DNA of 64,000 nucleotides from Aeromonas rivuli (GTDB taxonomy: Bacteria > Pseudomonadota > Gammaproteobacteria > Enterobacterales > Aeromonadaceae): contig NZ_CDBJ01000055.1 of the NCBI RefSeq assembly GCF_000820045.1, positions 62,001 to 126,000 on the forward strand, written 5' to 3'. The notes below the pieces were generated by a model, which was not told the DNA's origin, ran no database searches, and saw only the letters and a list, made by a program, of their open reading frames with translations. Numbering within the stretch: position 1 is the stretch's first letter; each line of letters begins with the position of its first letter. Made by a program: the position numbers and the translations under genes. Positions 30,879 to 39,879 of the stretch are shown here, piece after piece.

Positions 30879-32162
30879 ATGAAGTCACAATGGATCGAAT
30901 TTATTGCCCTGCTCAAGCGTGAGGTAGTGCCGGCCCTGGGGTGCACCGAACCCATGTCGGTGGCCCTTGCCGCCGCCAATTGCCGCAAGCTGCTGGGGCA
31001 GGATCCGACCCGCATCAGCGTCTGGGTCAGCGGCAATCTGTTCAAGAACGGCATGGGGGTCGGGGTACCCGGCACCGGCATGATAGGTCTGCCGGTCGCC
31101 GCCGCCGTCGGCATCACGGGGGGTAACCCCGATGGCGGACTGGAGGTGCTCAAGCAACTCACTCCGGCCCAGGTGGAAGCCGCCAAGGCGTTGCTGCCTC
31201 TCATCAAGGTCGATGTGAAGGATGTGCCGGACGTGCTCTACGCTGAGGTGCTGGCGGAGGCTGATGGTCACAGTGCCCGGGTGGTGATTTGCACGGATCA
31301 CACCCGCATCGTGCTGATGGAGAAGGATGGCGAGGTGCTGATGGAGCAAGCCAGCGCCCCCGGGGTGCAGATCCAGCCAGCCAGATCGGCCAAGCCCGCC
31401 CTGACCCTGAAGGAGATAGTCGAGTTTTCTCTCGAGGTGCCGCTTGCCGACATTACCTTCATTGGCGAGGCGGCCAGCATGAACCAGGCCCTGGCTGACG
31501 AAGGGTTGCAGGGTTATGGCCTGAGCATCGGCAAGATGTTGACCGATCAGGTGGAGCGCAAGCTGCTCTCCGACGATCTGATGACCCTGGCCATGCGACT
31601 GTCGTCTGCCGCCTCCGATGCGCGCATGGACGGCGCCATGCTGCCCGCCATGTCCAATTCGGGCTCGGGCAACCAGGGCATTGCCGCCACCATGCCGGTG
31701 GTCGCCGCCGCCCGCTTCCTCGCATCGAGCGAGGAGCAGCTGATCCGGGCACTGGTGATGAGCCATCTGGTGGCCATCTACATCAAGATGCATCAGAACA
31801 AGCTCTCCGCCCTCTGCGCGGCCAGTACCGCTGCCATGGGGGCGGGATCCGCCATCACCTGGCTGCTGGGCGGCAAGTTCGAACAGATAAGCCACTGCAT
31901 CAACAACATGATTGGCGATGTTTCCGGCATCATCTGTGACGGCGCCGGCAGTGCCTGCTCCATGAAGGTGTCGACCTCTACCTCGGCGGCGGTCAAATCC
32001 TCCCTGATGGCGATCAACAACCTGCGGGTGCCTCAGAGCGAGGGCATCGTCTCGGACGACGTGGATCAGACCATTGCCAACCTGGGTCAGCTATCCAGGA
32101 AGGGCATGCTGGATACCGATATCGAGATCATCAACATCATGCGAGCCAAGCAGCGCAACTGA
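30879..32162 (+). CDS. cyuA: L-cysteine desulfidase (UPF0597, YhaM/CyuA type)
   Basis: This oxygen-sensitive 4Fe-4S enzyme family breaks L-cysteine to pyruvate, ammonia and sulfide. Cysteines expected to hold the cluster are present in ALGCTEP, LSALCAAST and IICDGAGSACSMKV. NSGSGNQGIAATMPVV and IGDVSGIICDGAG are family hallmarks. From ATG 30879 the product is 427 residues (436 in E. coli). GGAG lies eight bases upstream of this ATG; ATGs at 30831 and 30864 are in frame but have poorer sites and no family counterpart. The gene appears monocistronic with no cyuP permease beside it. Confidence 0.9.
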   Translation: MKSQWIEFIALLKREVVPALGCTEPMSVALAAANCRKLLGQDPTRISVWVSGNLFKNGMGVGVPGTGMIGLPVAAAVGITGGNPDGGLEVLKQLTPAQVEAAKALLPLIKVDVKDVPDVLYAEVLAEADGHSARVVICTDHTRIVLMEKDGEVLMEQASAPGVQIQPARSAKPALTLKEIVEFSLEVPLADITFIGEAASMNQALADEGLQGYGLSIGKMLTDQVERKLLSDDLMTLAMRLSSAASDARMDGAMLPAMSNSGSGNQGIAATMPVVAAARFLASSEEQLIRALVMSHLVAIYIKMHQNKLSALCAASTAAMGAGSAITWLLGGKFEQISHCINNMIGDVSGIICDGAGSACSMKVSTSTSAAVKSSLMAINNLRVPQSEGIVSDDVDQTIANLGQLSRKGMLDTDIEIINIMRAKQRN

Positions 32163-32247
32163 GTCAGTCGTGTGGCGGGGCGCGAGTTGTAGGCTGCTGT
32201 GCCCCTACCCGAAGAGGATACTGCCGGGCAGCGTCGGATCGACAGGC

Positions 32248-32278
32248 AAAAAAAACCGATGGCCGGGGCCATCGGTTT
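32248..32278 (-). terminator. Terminator of bamD
   Basis: On the minus strand AAACCGATGGCC and GGCCATCGGTTT form a 12-pair stem with a run of about eight T after it, 18 bases beyond the bamD stop. Confidence 0.88.
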
Positions 32279-32296
32279 CTGTTCGGGTAGAGGTGA

Positions 32297-33061
32297 TCAG
32301 CCCTTGGCGTGCCGGTTTTCCGGGTAGTTCTTGCCAAGCACTTCGCGGGCGTGCTGGGCCAGAGTTGGCATCTTGAGGGTGTCGTAGGACTCGATCATGA
32401 TCTCCAGTGCCTCTTCGGTCTCCGGTGTGTCCGGGTAGGTCTCAACCACCTGCTTGGCGCGGTTGGCGGCGGCGATCAGCGCATCACGCTTTACATAATA
32501 TTTGGCCACGCTCAGATCGTAGCGCGCGAGGCGGTTTTTCAGGCCTATCATGCGCGCACGGGCATCGGCGGCGTAACTGCTGTTCGGATAGTTCTGCAGC
32601 AAGGTCTTGAAGTCCTGGAACGCCTGACGGGCGTAGGAGGGATCCTTGTCATCCCGCGCTATGCCGAGCTGATCCTGGAAGAAATTGTAATCGCCCGCCA
32701 TGTTGGTCAAGCCACGCATATAGAAGACGTAATCTATATTTTTGTGCGCGGGATTGAGGCGGATAAAGCGGTCGATATTGGCAGTCGCCTGGGCGGTATC
32801 ATCCTGCTTGTAATAGGCATAGATGAGGTCGAGCTGCACCTGATTAGAGTAGGCGCCGAAGGGATAACGAGAGTCCAATGCTTCCAATAACTCGATAGCA
32901 TTCACATAGTTACCGGCATCCAGCTTGAGGCGTGCTTTCTGGTACAGGGTCTCCGGCGGTTCGTCGGGTACCTTGGGTTTGGTGCTGGAACAGCCAGTGA
33001 TCAGGGTAGCGACCAAGGCGAGCGACATCAGCAGGTGAGACTTCTTTCCCATCAACAACAT
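32297..33061 (-). CDS. bamD: Outer-membrane protein assembly lipoprotein BamD
   Basis: BamD is the essential TPR lipoprotein of the BAM complex on the inner leaflet of the outer membrane. A lipoprotein signal ends in LITGC, followed by five TPR-like repeats; NVQLDLIYAYYK-type and FIRLNPAHKNIDYVFYMRGL segments match E. coli. Several in-frame starts cluster at 33076-33052; ATG 33061 is chosen for spacing to GGA sequences, giving 254 residues. It is divergent from rluD, an arrangement conserved in relatives. Confidence 0.94.
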   Translation of the reverse strand: MLLMGKKSHLLMSLALVATLITGCSSTKPKVPDEPPETLYQKARLKLDAGNYVNAIELLEALDSRYPFGAYSNQVQLDLIYAYYKQDDTAQATANIDRFIRLNPAHKNIDYVFYMRGLTNMAGDYNFFQDQLGIARDDKDPSYARQAFQDFKTLLQNYPNSSYAADARARMIGLKNRLARYDLSVAKYYVKRDALIAAANRAKQVVETYPDTPETEEALEIMIESYDTLKMPTLAQHAREVLGKNYPENRHAKG

Positions 33062-33168
33062 CCGGTCCATTTCCACGAAATTGGCAAAGTATCCGTTATG
33101 CTTGGCTAAAAGAAAAGCTAGAATACCCGGATTATTTCGAATTGAAACCCCCGCTCAAGAGACCATAC

Positions 33169-34149
33169 ATGAGCCAGCATATTGAATTAACAGGCGAATT
33201 CCAGGATCACCAATTCGGGCAGCGACTCGATCAGGCTCTGGCAGAAATATTTCCCGACTACTCCCGCACCCGGATCAAGGAGTGGATCCTGCAAGACAGA
33301 GTGACCCTGGATGGTCAGGTTGCCAACATCCCCCGTGAGAAAGTCATCTCGGGGCAGCAGGTCCATGTCACAGTCGAGCTGGAAGACGACACCCGCTGGG
33401 ATGCCCAGAATATAGCGCTCAACATCGTTTTCGAAGATGAGCATATTCTGGTGATCGACAAGCCGGCTGGTCTGGTGGTTCACCCGGGGGCAGGCACGCC
33501 GGACGGCACAGTGCTGAACGCCTTGCTGCACCTCTATCCCGAGATTGCCGAAGTGCCTCGCGCCGGCATTGTCCACCGTCTGGACAAGGACACCACTGGC
33601 TTGATGGTCATCGCCAAGACAATCCCGGCGCAGACCCATCTGGTGGAGGCGCTGCAGGCCCGCCAGATCACCCGTGAGTATGAAGCGGTTGCCATCGGTC
33701 ACATGACCGCTGGCGGTACCGTGGATGCGCCCATAGGCCGTCATCCTACCCAGCGTACCCACATGGCTGTCATTCCCAATGGCCGTGATTCCGTGACCCA
33801 CTATCGGGTCCATGAGAAGTTTCGTGGCCACACCCGCCTGCGACTGCGACTGGAAACCGGTCGTACTCACCAGATCCGGGTACACATGGCGCACATCAAG
33901 CACCCGCTGGTAGGCGATCCCGCCTACGGTGGTCGCATGCGTCTGCTGCGCAACGGCACCCCCGAGCTGACTGCTGCCCTGCGCGGCTTCCACCGTCAGG
34001 CCCTGCACGCCACCATGCTGCAACTGGCTCACCCCATCACCGGCGAAGTCATGCAGTGGCACTCCTCAACGCCGCAGGACATGCTGGATCTGATGGAGGC
34101 AATGCGTGCCGATACCCTGGCCAATCCGGATGATCTGATCTGGGGCTAA
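33169..34149 (+). CDS. rluD: 23S rRNA pseudouridine synthase RluD
   Basis: RluD makes pseudouridines 1911, 1915 and 1917 in helix 69 of 23S rRNA. The 326-residue product (same length as E. coli) has an S4-like N-terminal domain (LDQALAEIFPDYSRTRIKEW) and the catalytic aspartate in the signature GIVHRLDKDTTGLMVIAK. AAGAGA precedes ATG 33169. The next gene, yfiH, follows as in E. coli but beyond a terminator. Confidence 0.97.
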   Translation: MSQHIELTGEFQDHQFGQRLDQALAEIFPDYSRTRIKEWILQDRVTLDGQVANIPREKVISGQQVHVTVELEDDTRWDAQNIALNIVFEDEHILVIDKPAGLVVHPGAGTPDGTVLNALLHLYPEIAEVPRAGIVHRLDKDTTGLMVIAKTIPAQTHLVEALQARQITREYEAVAIGHMTAGGTVDAPIGRHPTQRTHMAVIPNGRDSVTHYRVHEKFRGHTRLRLRLETGRTHQIRVHMAHIKHPLVGDPAYGGRMRLLRNGTPELTAALRGFHRQALHATMLQLAHPITGEVMQWHSSTPQDMLDLMEAMRADTLANPDDLIWG

Positions 34150-34200
34150 GCGCGTCGACCAGGCCGGATGATACGGAGTGGTCCAAGAGAGTGCGAAGGG

Positions 34201-34229
34201 CGGGGTACCCAGTGGGTGCCCCGTTTTTT
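34201..34229 (+). terminator. Terminator between rluD and yfiH
   Basis: CGGGGTACCC and GGGTGCCCCG form a ten-pair stem (one G-T) around AGT, followed by six T. Confidence 0.88.
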
Positions 34230-34263
34230 ATGGTATTTTTTCATGATTGATAAGGAGTCAGTG

Positions 34264-35001
34264 ATGGAGACGATAGTACCGAACTGGCCTGCCCCGGCGC
34301 GGGTCCGGGCCCTTTCCACCACCCGGGATGGCGGCCTGAGCCAAGGCGCCTTTGCCGGTCTCAACCTGGGGGCCCATGTCGGGGATGAGGCTGCCTTGGT
34401 CGAGGCCAATCGTGGCTTGTTGCAACAAGCCGCCGGGATCCCGGGTCGGCTCAACTGGCTCAATCAGGTGCACGGCATCGCCGTCCACCCCGTCAGCAAC
34501 GAATACGACGGGGCACCGGAGGCCGATGCGGCCTGCGCCCACGAGGCGGGGTTGGCCTGTATAGTGATGACGGCCGACTGCCTGCCGGTGCTGCTGTGCG
34601 ACCGGGCGGGCACCCTGGTGGCTGCCGCTCATGCCGGTTGGCGTGGTCTGCAAAATGGCGTACTGGAGGCCAGCATCAAAGCCATGGGCTGCAAGCCCGC
34701 CGAGATACTCGCCTGGCTGGGCCCGGCCATAGGACCCAGTGCCTTTGAAGTCGGTGGCGAGGTGCGCGACGCTTTTCTCGCCGAGCAGGCCGAAGCCGTT
34801 GCCGCCTTCATCCCGTCTGCCAACGAGGGCAAGTGGCTGGCAGATATCTACCAGCTGGCCCGGCTGCGCCTGGCCCGCGCCGGAGTGAGCGCCGTCTATG
34901 GGGGCGAGCACTGCACCTTCAGCGACCGCGAGCGTTTCTACTCCTATCGCCGGGATGGCCAGACCGGCCGCATGGCCTCCCTCATCTGGCTGGCAGAGTA
35001 G
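34264..35001 (+). CDS. yfiH: Laccase-domain purine nucleoside phosphorylase / peptidoglycan editing factor
   Basis: The DUF152/laccase-domain family acts on purine nucleosides and, in E. coli (PgeF), keeps L-serine out of peptidoglycan stems. The 245-residue product carries the metal-binding segments WLNQVHGIAVHPVS, CIVMTADCLPVLLCD and AAAHAGWRGLQNGVLE with the conserved His and Cys. ATG 34264 is preceded by AAGGAG at eight bases; an earlier in-frame start lies in the terminator region. Confidence 0.93.
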   Translation: METIVPNWPAPARVRALSTTRDGGLSQGAFAGLNLGAHVGDEAALVEANRGLLQQAAGIPGRLNWLNQVHGIAVHPVSNEYDGAPEADAACAHEAGLACIVMTADCLPVLLCDRAGTLVAAAHAGWRGLQNGVLEASIKAMGCKPAEILAWLGPAIGPSAFEVGGEVRDAFLAEQAEAVAAFIPSANEGKWLADIYQLARLRLARAGVSAVYGGEHCTFSDRERFYSYRRDGQTGRMASLIWLAE

Positions 35002-35003
35002 AC

Positions 35004-35039
35004 AGGTGGGCGCTCAGCGAAGCCGGTGAGTGCCCACCT
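35004..35039 (+). terminator. Hairpin after yfiH
   Basis: AGGTGGGCGCTC and GAGTGCCCACCT form a 12-pair stem with one G-T pair, three bases beyond the stop. No T run follows, so termination is uncertain. Confidence 0.45.
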
Positions 35040-35147
35040 ATGAATGCCTGTCTCTCTGGCCGGAACAGCGCACCGGCTCGCCCCTTGCCGGATAACGCGC
35101 GGCCCTCTCTGAAACCGCCATTGAGGAAAAAATAAACAACCACTCCC

Positions 35148-35175
35148 CTTGAAATCCTGGCTGCAGACCTCATCT
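35148..35175 (+). promoter_or_regulatory. Sigma-32 heat-shock promoter of clpB
   Basis: CTTGAAA and CCTCATCT are separated by 13 bases. The heat-shock consensus is CTTGAAA and CCCCATNT with 13-15 bases, so only one base differs. It lies 64 bases before the clpB start, as expected for a heat-shock chaperone. Confidence 0.82.
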
Positions 35176-35238
35176 TCCTTATCAGAAAGTTCCGTTGTTG
35201 CCGCCCAAGGCGGCGTCTGTTTCAAAGGGAGGAGTGCA

Positions 35239-37812
35239 ATGCGCCTCGATCGCCTGACCAGTAAATTCCAAGTCGCTATTTCCGATGCCCAGTCTCTCGC
35301 ACTGGGTCGTGATCACCAATTTATCGAACCCGTCCATCTGATGACTGCCCTGGTCAATCAGGATGGTGGGTCTAGCCGTCCCTTGCTGACCCTGTGCGGG
35401 ATAGACATCAATGCCCTGCGCTCCCGCCTCGGCGAGGAGCTCGATCGCCTGCCCAAGGTGAGCGGCGTCGAGGGCGATGTACAGCTCTCCAATGGCCTGG
35501 GTCGCCTGCTCAACGTCTGTGACAAGCTGGCTCAGCAGCGCAAGGATCAGTTCATCTCATCCGAGCTCTTCCTGCTGGCGGCCCTCGACGAGAAGGGCAA
35601 CCTGGGCGAGCTGCTGCGCAGCCAGGGTCTGACCAAAGAGAAACTCGAGCAGGCCATCGACAAGGTCCGTGGCGGCAAGAAGATCGATGACGCCAATGCC
35701 GAGGAGAATCGCCAGGCGTTGGAGAAGTACACCATCGATCTCACCGAGCGCGCCGAAATAGGCAAGCTTGACCCCGTGATCGGCCGGGACGAAGAGATCC
35801 GTCGCACCATCCAGGTGCTGCAACGCCGTACCAAGAACAACCCCGTGCTGATCGGTGCCCCCGGGGTCGGCAAGACCGCCATCGTCGAGGGGCTGGCTCA
35901 GCGCATCATCAACGGCGAGGTGCCGGAAGGGCTCAAGAACAAGCGGGTGCTCTCCCTGGACATGGGGGCCCTGGTCGCGGGCGCCAAGTATCGCGGTGAG
36001 TTCGAAGAGCGGCTCAAAGCCGTGCTCAGCGATCTCGCCAAGGAGGAGGGCAACGTCATCCTCTTCGTCGACGAGCTGCACACCATGGTCGGCGCCGGCA
36101 AGGGCGAGGGAGCCATGGACGCGGGCAACATGCTCAAACCGGCCCTGGCGCGGGGTGAGCTGCACTGCGTCGGCGCCACCACCCTCGATGAATACAGACA
36201 GTATGTGGAGAAAGATGCCGCGCTGGAGCGCCGCTTCCAGAAGGTGCTGGTGGAGGAGCCCTCGGTGGAGGACACCATCGCCATACTGCGCGGGCTGAAG
36301 GAGCGTTATGAGCTGCACCACCATGTGCAGATCACCGACCCTGCCATAGTCGCGGCGGCTCAGCTCTCCCACCGTTACATCGCCGATCGCCAGCTGCCGG
36401 ACAAGGCCATCGACCTCATCGACGAGGCGGCGGCCAGCATCCGCCTGCAGATCGACTCCAAGCCGGAGTCGCTGGATCGGCTGGAGCGGCGCATCATCCA
36501 GCTCAAGCTGGAGCAGCAGGCGCTGCTCAAAGAAGATGACGACGCCAGTCGCAAGCGCTTGGAGTTGCTCAGTCAGGAGCTGACCGAGAAGGAGCGCGAC
36601 TACAACGAGCTGGAAGAGATCTGGAAGGCGGAGAAGGCGGCGCTGGCCGGTACCCAGCACATCAAGGCCGCGCTGGAGCAGGCCCGTCAGGATCTCGACG
36701 TCGCACGCCGCGCCGGGGACCTGGCCCGCATGTCCGAACTGCAATACGGCCGCATCCCCGAGTTGGAGAAGCAGCTCGATCTCGCCACTCAGGCCGAGAT
36801 GCAGGAGACCAGCCTGCTGCGCAACCGGGTCACCGATGTGGAGATCGCAGACGTGCTGGCGCGCTGGACCGGGATCCCGGTGGCGCGGATGCTGGAAGGG
36901 GAGCGCGACAAGCTGCTGCGGATGGAAGAGCAGCTGCACAGCCGGGTGATCGGCCAGGAAGAGGCGGTGGAAGCCGTGTCCAACGCCATCCGTCGCTCCC
37001 GTGCCGGGCTGTCCGATCCGAACCGCCCCATCGGCTCCTTCCTGTTCCTCGGCCCGACCGGGGTGGGCAAGACCGAGTTGTGCAAGGCGCTGGCCGAGTT
37101 CCTGTTCGATACCCAGGATGCCATGGTGCGCATCGACATGTCCGAGTTCATGGAGAAGCACAGCGTGGCCCGGCTGGTGGGGGCACCTCCCGGCTATGTC
37201 GGTTATGAGGAGGGGGGTTATTTGACCGAGGCGGTACGCCGTCGCCCCTACTCGGTGATCCTGCTGGACGAGGTGGAGAAGGCGCACCCGGATGTGTTCA
37301 ACATCCTGCTGCAGGTACTGGACGATGGTCGTCTGACCGATGGTCAGGGCCGCACCGTCGATTTCCGCAATACGGTGGTGATCATGACCTCCAACCTCGG
37401 CTCGGATCTGATCCAGGAGCACTATGCCGAGAAGGACTATGAGGAGATGAAGGCCCTGTTGATGGAGCTGCTGACCCGCAGCTTCCGACCGGAATTCATC
37501 AACCGGATCGACGAGACTGTGGTGTTCCACCCCCTCGGAGAGGATCACATCAAGTCCATCGCCCGCATCCAGCTCAAGAGCCTGATGGGCCGTCTGGAGT
37601 CCCAGGGCTTCGAGGTGGAGGTGAGCGAGGAGCTGCTGACCAAGCTGGTCCACGCCGGGTTCGATCCCGTCTACGGGGCGCGACCCCTCAAGCGGGCGAT
37701 CCAGCAGAAGGTGGAGAACCCCTTGGCCCAGGCCCTGCTCAGTGGTCGGGTTGTCCCAGGCAAGCTGTTGAGCCTGGGGGCCGACAGCCAGGGTCTCACC
37801 ATCTCGCAATGA
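35239..37812 (+). CDS. clpB: ATP-dependent disaggregase ClpB
   Basis: ClpB is the hexameric AAA+ chaperone that, with DnaK, dissolves protein aggregates. The product is 857 residues, identical in length to E. coli ClpB. In order: N-domain, AAA1 with Walker A GAPGVGKT near 205, a long coiled-coil middle domain (about 410-530), AAA2 with GPTGVGKT near 605, and a C-terminal domain. There is no IGF/L loop for ClpP, as expected for ClpB. ATG 35239 follows GGGAGGAG. A sigma-32 promoter precedes it. Confidence 0.98.
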   Translation: MRLDRLTSKFQVAISDAQSLALGRDHQFIEPVHLMTALVNQDGGSSRPLLTLCGIDINALRSRLGEELDRLPKVSGVEGDVQLSNGLGRLLNVCDKLAQQRKDQFISSELFLLAALDEKGNLGELLRSQGLTKEKLEQAIDKVRGGKKIDDANAEENRQALEKYTIDLTERAEIGKLDPVIGRDEEIRRTIQVLQRRTKNNPVLIGAPGVGKTAIVEGLAQRIINGEVPEGLKNKRVLSLDMGALVAGAKYRGEFEERLKAVLSDLAKEEGNVILFVDELHTMVGAGKGEGAMDAGNMLKPALARGELHCVGATTLDEYRQYVEKDAALERRFQKVLVEEPSVEDTIAILRGLKERYELHHHVQITDPAIVAAAQLSHRYIADRQLPDKAIDLIDEAAASIRLQIDSKPESLDRLERRIIQLKLEQQALLKEDDDASRKRLELLSQELTEKERDYNELEEIWKAEKAALAGTQHIKAALEQARQDLDVARRAGDLARMSELQYGRIPELEKQLDLATQAEMQETSLLRNRVTDVEIADVLARWTGIPVARMLEGERDKLLRMEEQLHSRVIGQEEAVEAVSNAIRRSRAGLSDPNRPIGSFLFLGPTGVGKTELCKALAEFLFDTQDAMVRIDMSEFMEKHSVARLVGAPPGYVGYEEGGYLTEAVRRRPYSVILLDEVEKAHPDVFNILLQVLDDGRLTDGQGRTVDFRNTVVIMTSNLGSDLIQEHYAEKDYEEMKALLMELLTRSFRPEFINRIDETVVFHPLGEDHIKSIARIQLKSLMGRLESQGFEVEVSEELLTKLVHAGFDPVYGARPLKRAIQQKVENPLAQALLSGRVVPGKLLSLGADSQGLTISQ

Positions 37813-37837
37813 GGCCAGTGATCTCATCCGTTATAAC

Positions 37838-37864
37838 AACGCCAGCCCTCGGGCTGGCGTTTTC
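37838..37864 (+). terminator. Terminator of clpB
   Basis: AACGCCAGCCC and GGGCTGGCGTT form an 11-pair perfect stem with a two-base centre, followed by TTTCTTT. Confidence 0.85.
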
Positions 37865-37978
37865 TTTGACCAGATCGGACCACTGGAGAGCAGCTATGCT
37901 ATGGCTACCCCTCTTCGATAGGGGGTCTTACCCTGACAAGTATTATGGACTTTACCGCTGTTGATTGGAGATACATCC

Positions 37979-38608
37979 TTGTCGATAAAGATGCGAGCAC
38001 TGCTCACCACCCTGTTGACCTGTCTGGTACCCCCTTTGGCCCAGGCCGCTCAGGCAACCCAGGATGTACCCCAAATCTGTGCCACCTGCCATGGTCTGAA
38101 TGGCGTGCCGAAAGAGTCCAACATCCCCAGCCTCTGGGGACAATCAGAAGCCTATCTGACTGAGCAACTGCACGCCTTTCGCAGCGGCAAGCGAGTCAGC
38201 GACTTCATGAATCCCATCATCTATCAACTCAGCGACGAGCAGATAAAGCGTGCAGCCAACCACTTCGCCAGCCAGTCGGCGGCCAAGGAAGTGGCGCTGC
38301 ATTGGAGCGGAGACAAGTGGCCGGGAGATATGGAGGCTGGTGAGCGGCTGGCTCTGGCGGGCAAACCGGATCGTAACTTGCCTGCCTGTGTTGCCTGTCA
38401 TGGGCCCAGTGGCATAGGGGTCATGCCCCTGTTTCCCCGCCTCGCCGGCCAGGATCCGGCCTACCTCAAGCGTCAGCTGATGTATTGGAAAGCGGACAAG
38501 CGTCCGGCGGGCGCCATGGGATCCATGTCCGCCATCGCCAAGTCGCTTAGCGAGTCAGAAGTGGAGGCCGTAGCCAACTACTTCGCCGCCCAGGGGGTGA
38601 CGAAATGA
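37979..38608 (+). CDS. tsdB: Dihaem cytochrome c4-like protein, probable TsdB partner of TsdA
   Basis: This is a periplasmic electron carrier with two haems. A signal peptide (MRALLTTLLTCLVPPLAQA) is followed by two cytochrome c domains, with CATCH in the first and CVACH in the second, as in cytochrome c4. A methionine-containing distal segment is present in each. The following gene overlaps it by the ATGA junction and looks like thiosulfate dehydrogenase TsdA, for which TsdB-type dihaem proteins are known electron acceptors. TTG 37979 is chosen because GGAG lies eight bases upstream; ATG 37991 is an alternative that keeps the signal peptide. Confidence 0.85.
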   Translation: MSIKMRALLTTLLTCLVPPLAQAAQATQDVPQICATCHGLNGVPKESNIPSLWGQSEAYLTEQLHAFRSGKRVSDFMNPIIYQLSDEQIKRAANHFASQSAAKEVALHWSGDKWPGDMEAGERLALAGKPDRNLPACVACHGPSGIGVMPLFPRLAGQDPAYLKRQLMYWKADKRPAGAMGSMSAIAKSLSESEVEAVANYFAAQGVTK

Positions 38609-39519
38609 AATATCTCTATCTGATGAGCTGCCTGCTGGCTGGGCTGGTCCATGCCGAATCCTTTGATGATCAGTTCAGCGTCCCCCTTGGAGAGAAGGCG
38701 CCGGATGGCAACTATCACAAGGTGCCCGACTGGTCTGCGGTGCCGGATGGTGAGATGGGTGCCGCCATCAAGCGGGGCTACAACCTGTTCGTCAACACCC
38801 AGCAGCTCAAGGGGCAGGGTCAGCCCGGTAATGGCCTGCAGTGCAGCAATTGCCATCTGGGTTCCGGCATCATTCCCGGCGCCAGTCCGCTGTGGGGTGC
38901 CTATCCTTCCTATCCCGCCTATCGCAAGAAGAACAACAAGGTGAACACCTATGAGGATCGGCTGCAAGGCTGCTTCCTCTATTCGATGAATGCCAAGGGG
39001 GGGCAGCCTCCCGCCTATGACAGCCCTGCCATCCGCGATCTGGTGGCCTACTCCTACTGGCTGGCGAGCGGTGCCCCCATCAGTGACAAGCTGCCGGGTC
39101 GCAACTTCTTTACCATCGCCACCCCTCCCCAGTCCCCCGACTTCAAGCGGGGCCAGAGCGTCTATGCCGAGCGGTGTGCCGATTGCCACGGCGCCGAGGG
39201 GGAGGGCAAGAAGGTAGCGGATCGCTACGTCTTCCCGCCATTGTGGGGCAAGGAGAGCTACAACTGGGGCGCGGGTATGCACGGCATCGACAAGGCGGCC
39301 GCTTTCATCAAGAGCAACATGCCGCTCTCTCAGGGGGGAAGCCTGAGCGACCAGCAGGCCTGGGATGTGTCGCTTTACATCAATAGTCAGGAAAGGCCCC
39401 AGGATCCCCGCTTCAAGGGCGACCTTGGCCAGACCACCAAGGCGTTTCATGGCAAGAACTCCCAGTACGGTTTACCCTCGCCGGTCGATGGTCACTTGCT
39501 GGGCAGCAAGGCATATTGA
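38605..39519 (+). CDS. tsdA: Dihaem thiosulfate dehydrogenase / tetrathionate reductase
   Basis: TsdA couples two thiosulfates to tetrathionate, or the reverse, in the periplasm. The 304 residues have a signal peptide, haem 1 CSNCH (80-84), haem 2 CADCH (191-195), and spacing expected for the family: Cys123 in LQGCFLYS lies 39 residues after His84 and could be the unusual cysteine ligand of haem 1, and Met239 in SNMPLSQGG lies 44 after His195. This pattern separates TsdA from ordinary cytochromes c. The ligands are assigned by position only. The gene overlaps tsdB by four bases and ends before a strong terminator. Confidence 0.82.
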   Translation: MKYLYLMSCLLAGLVHAESFDDQFSVPLGEKAPDGNYHKVPDWSAVPDGEMGAAIKRGYNLFVNTQQLKGQGQPGNGLQCSNCHLGSGIIPGASPLWGAYPSYPAYRKKNNKVNTYEDRLQGCFLYSMNAKGGQPPAYDSPAIRDLVAYSYWLASGAPISDKLPGRNFFTIATPPQSPDFKRGQSVYAERCADCHGAEGEGKKVADRYVFPPLWGKESYNWGAGMHGIDKAAAFIKSNMPLSQGGSLSDQQAWDVSLYINSQERPQDPRFKGDLGQTTKAFHGKNSQYGLPSPVDGHLLGSKAY

Positions 39520-39608
39520 GCCTTCATGGGAGACAAGCTCGCTGAGACGCCACGCGCAGTGTCAGTGAGCCGCCAGGGCTAACGTTAGCCTGACAAGCGT
39601 CGACACTA

Positions 39609-39650
39609 TCCGCCGTTTTTCGCATTGCAGCGAAAGACGGCGGATTTTTT
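39609..39650 (+). terminator. Terminator of tsdBA
   Basis: Fifteen bases from TCCGCCG at 39609 pair with 39630-39644 (one G-T pair), followed by six T. Confidence 0.88.
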
Positions 39651-39782
39651 CATGGCATTGCCAAGTCCGAAGGGGGCCGCTGTGTGCTGAGCCGCTGCCG
39701 TTGGGATCATGATGGGGCTGGCAAAGGAGGAGCTTGAAATCGCAGCATGGCGGGCCCCCCTTGTGGCTGGGGGCCAGCCGAG

Positions 39783-39854
39783 CTCAGGAAAATCGAGTTC
39801 TTTCAGCTTGCGGGTGAGGGTTGCTCCAGCGCCGTCTCCAGCATGATGCGTTCG
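39783..39854 (-). pseudogene. Diverged second copy of the ntrC 3-prime end (scar)
   Basis: This 72-base stretch repeats the last part of ntrC (39879-40003) with an internal 53-base loss. The outer 33 bases ending at 39854 (CGAACGCATCATGCTGGAGA onward on the minus strand) are identical, and the last codons read TLTRKLKELDF with only synonymous changes (CTC to CTG, AAG to AAA, GAG to GAA, TTC to TTT). It is not translated as such. It looks like a remnant of a diverged ntrC allele left behind the intact gene. Confidence 0.8.
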
Positions 39855-39879
39855 GGCGTTGGAGCCTGGCGTTGGGTAC

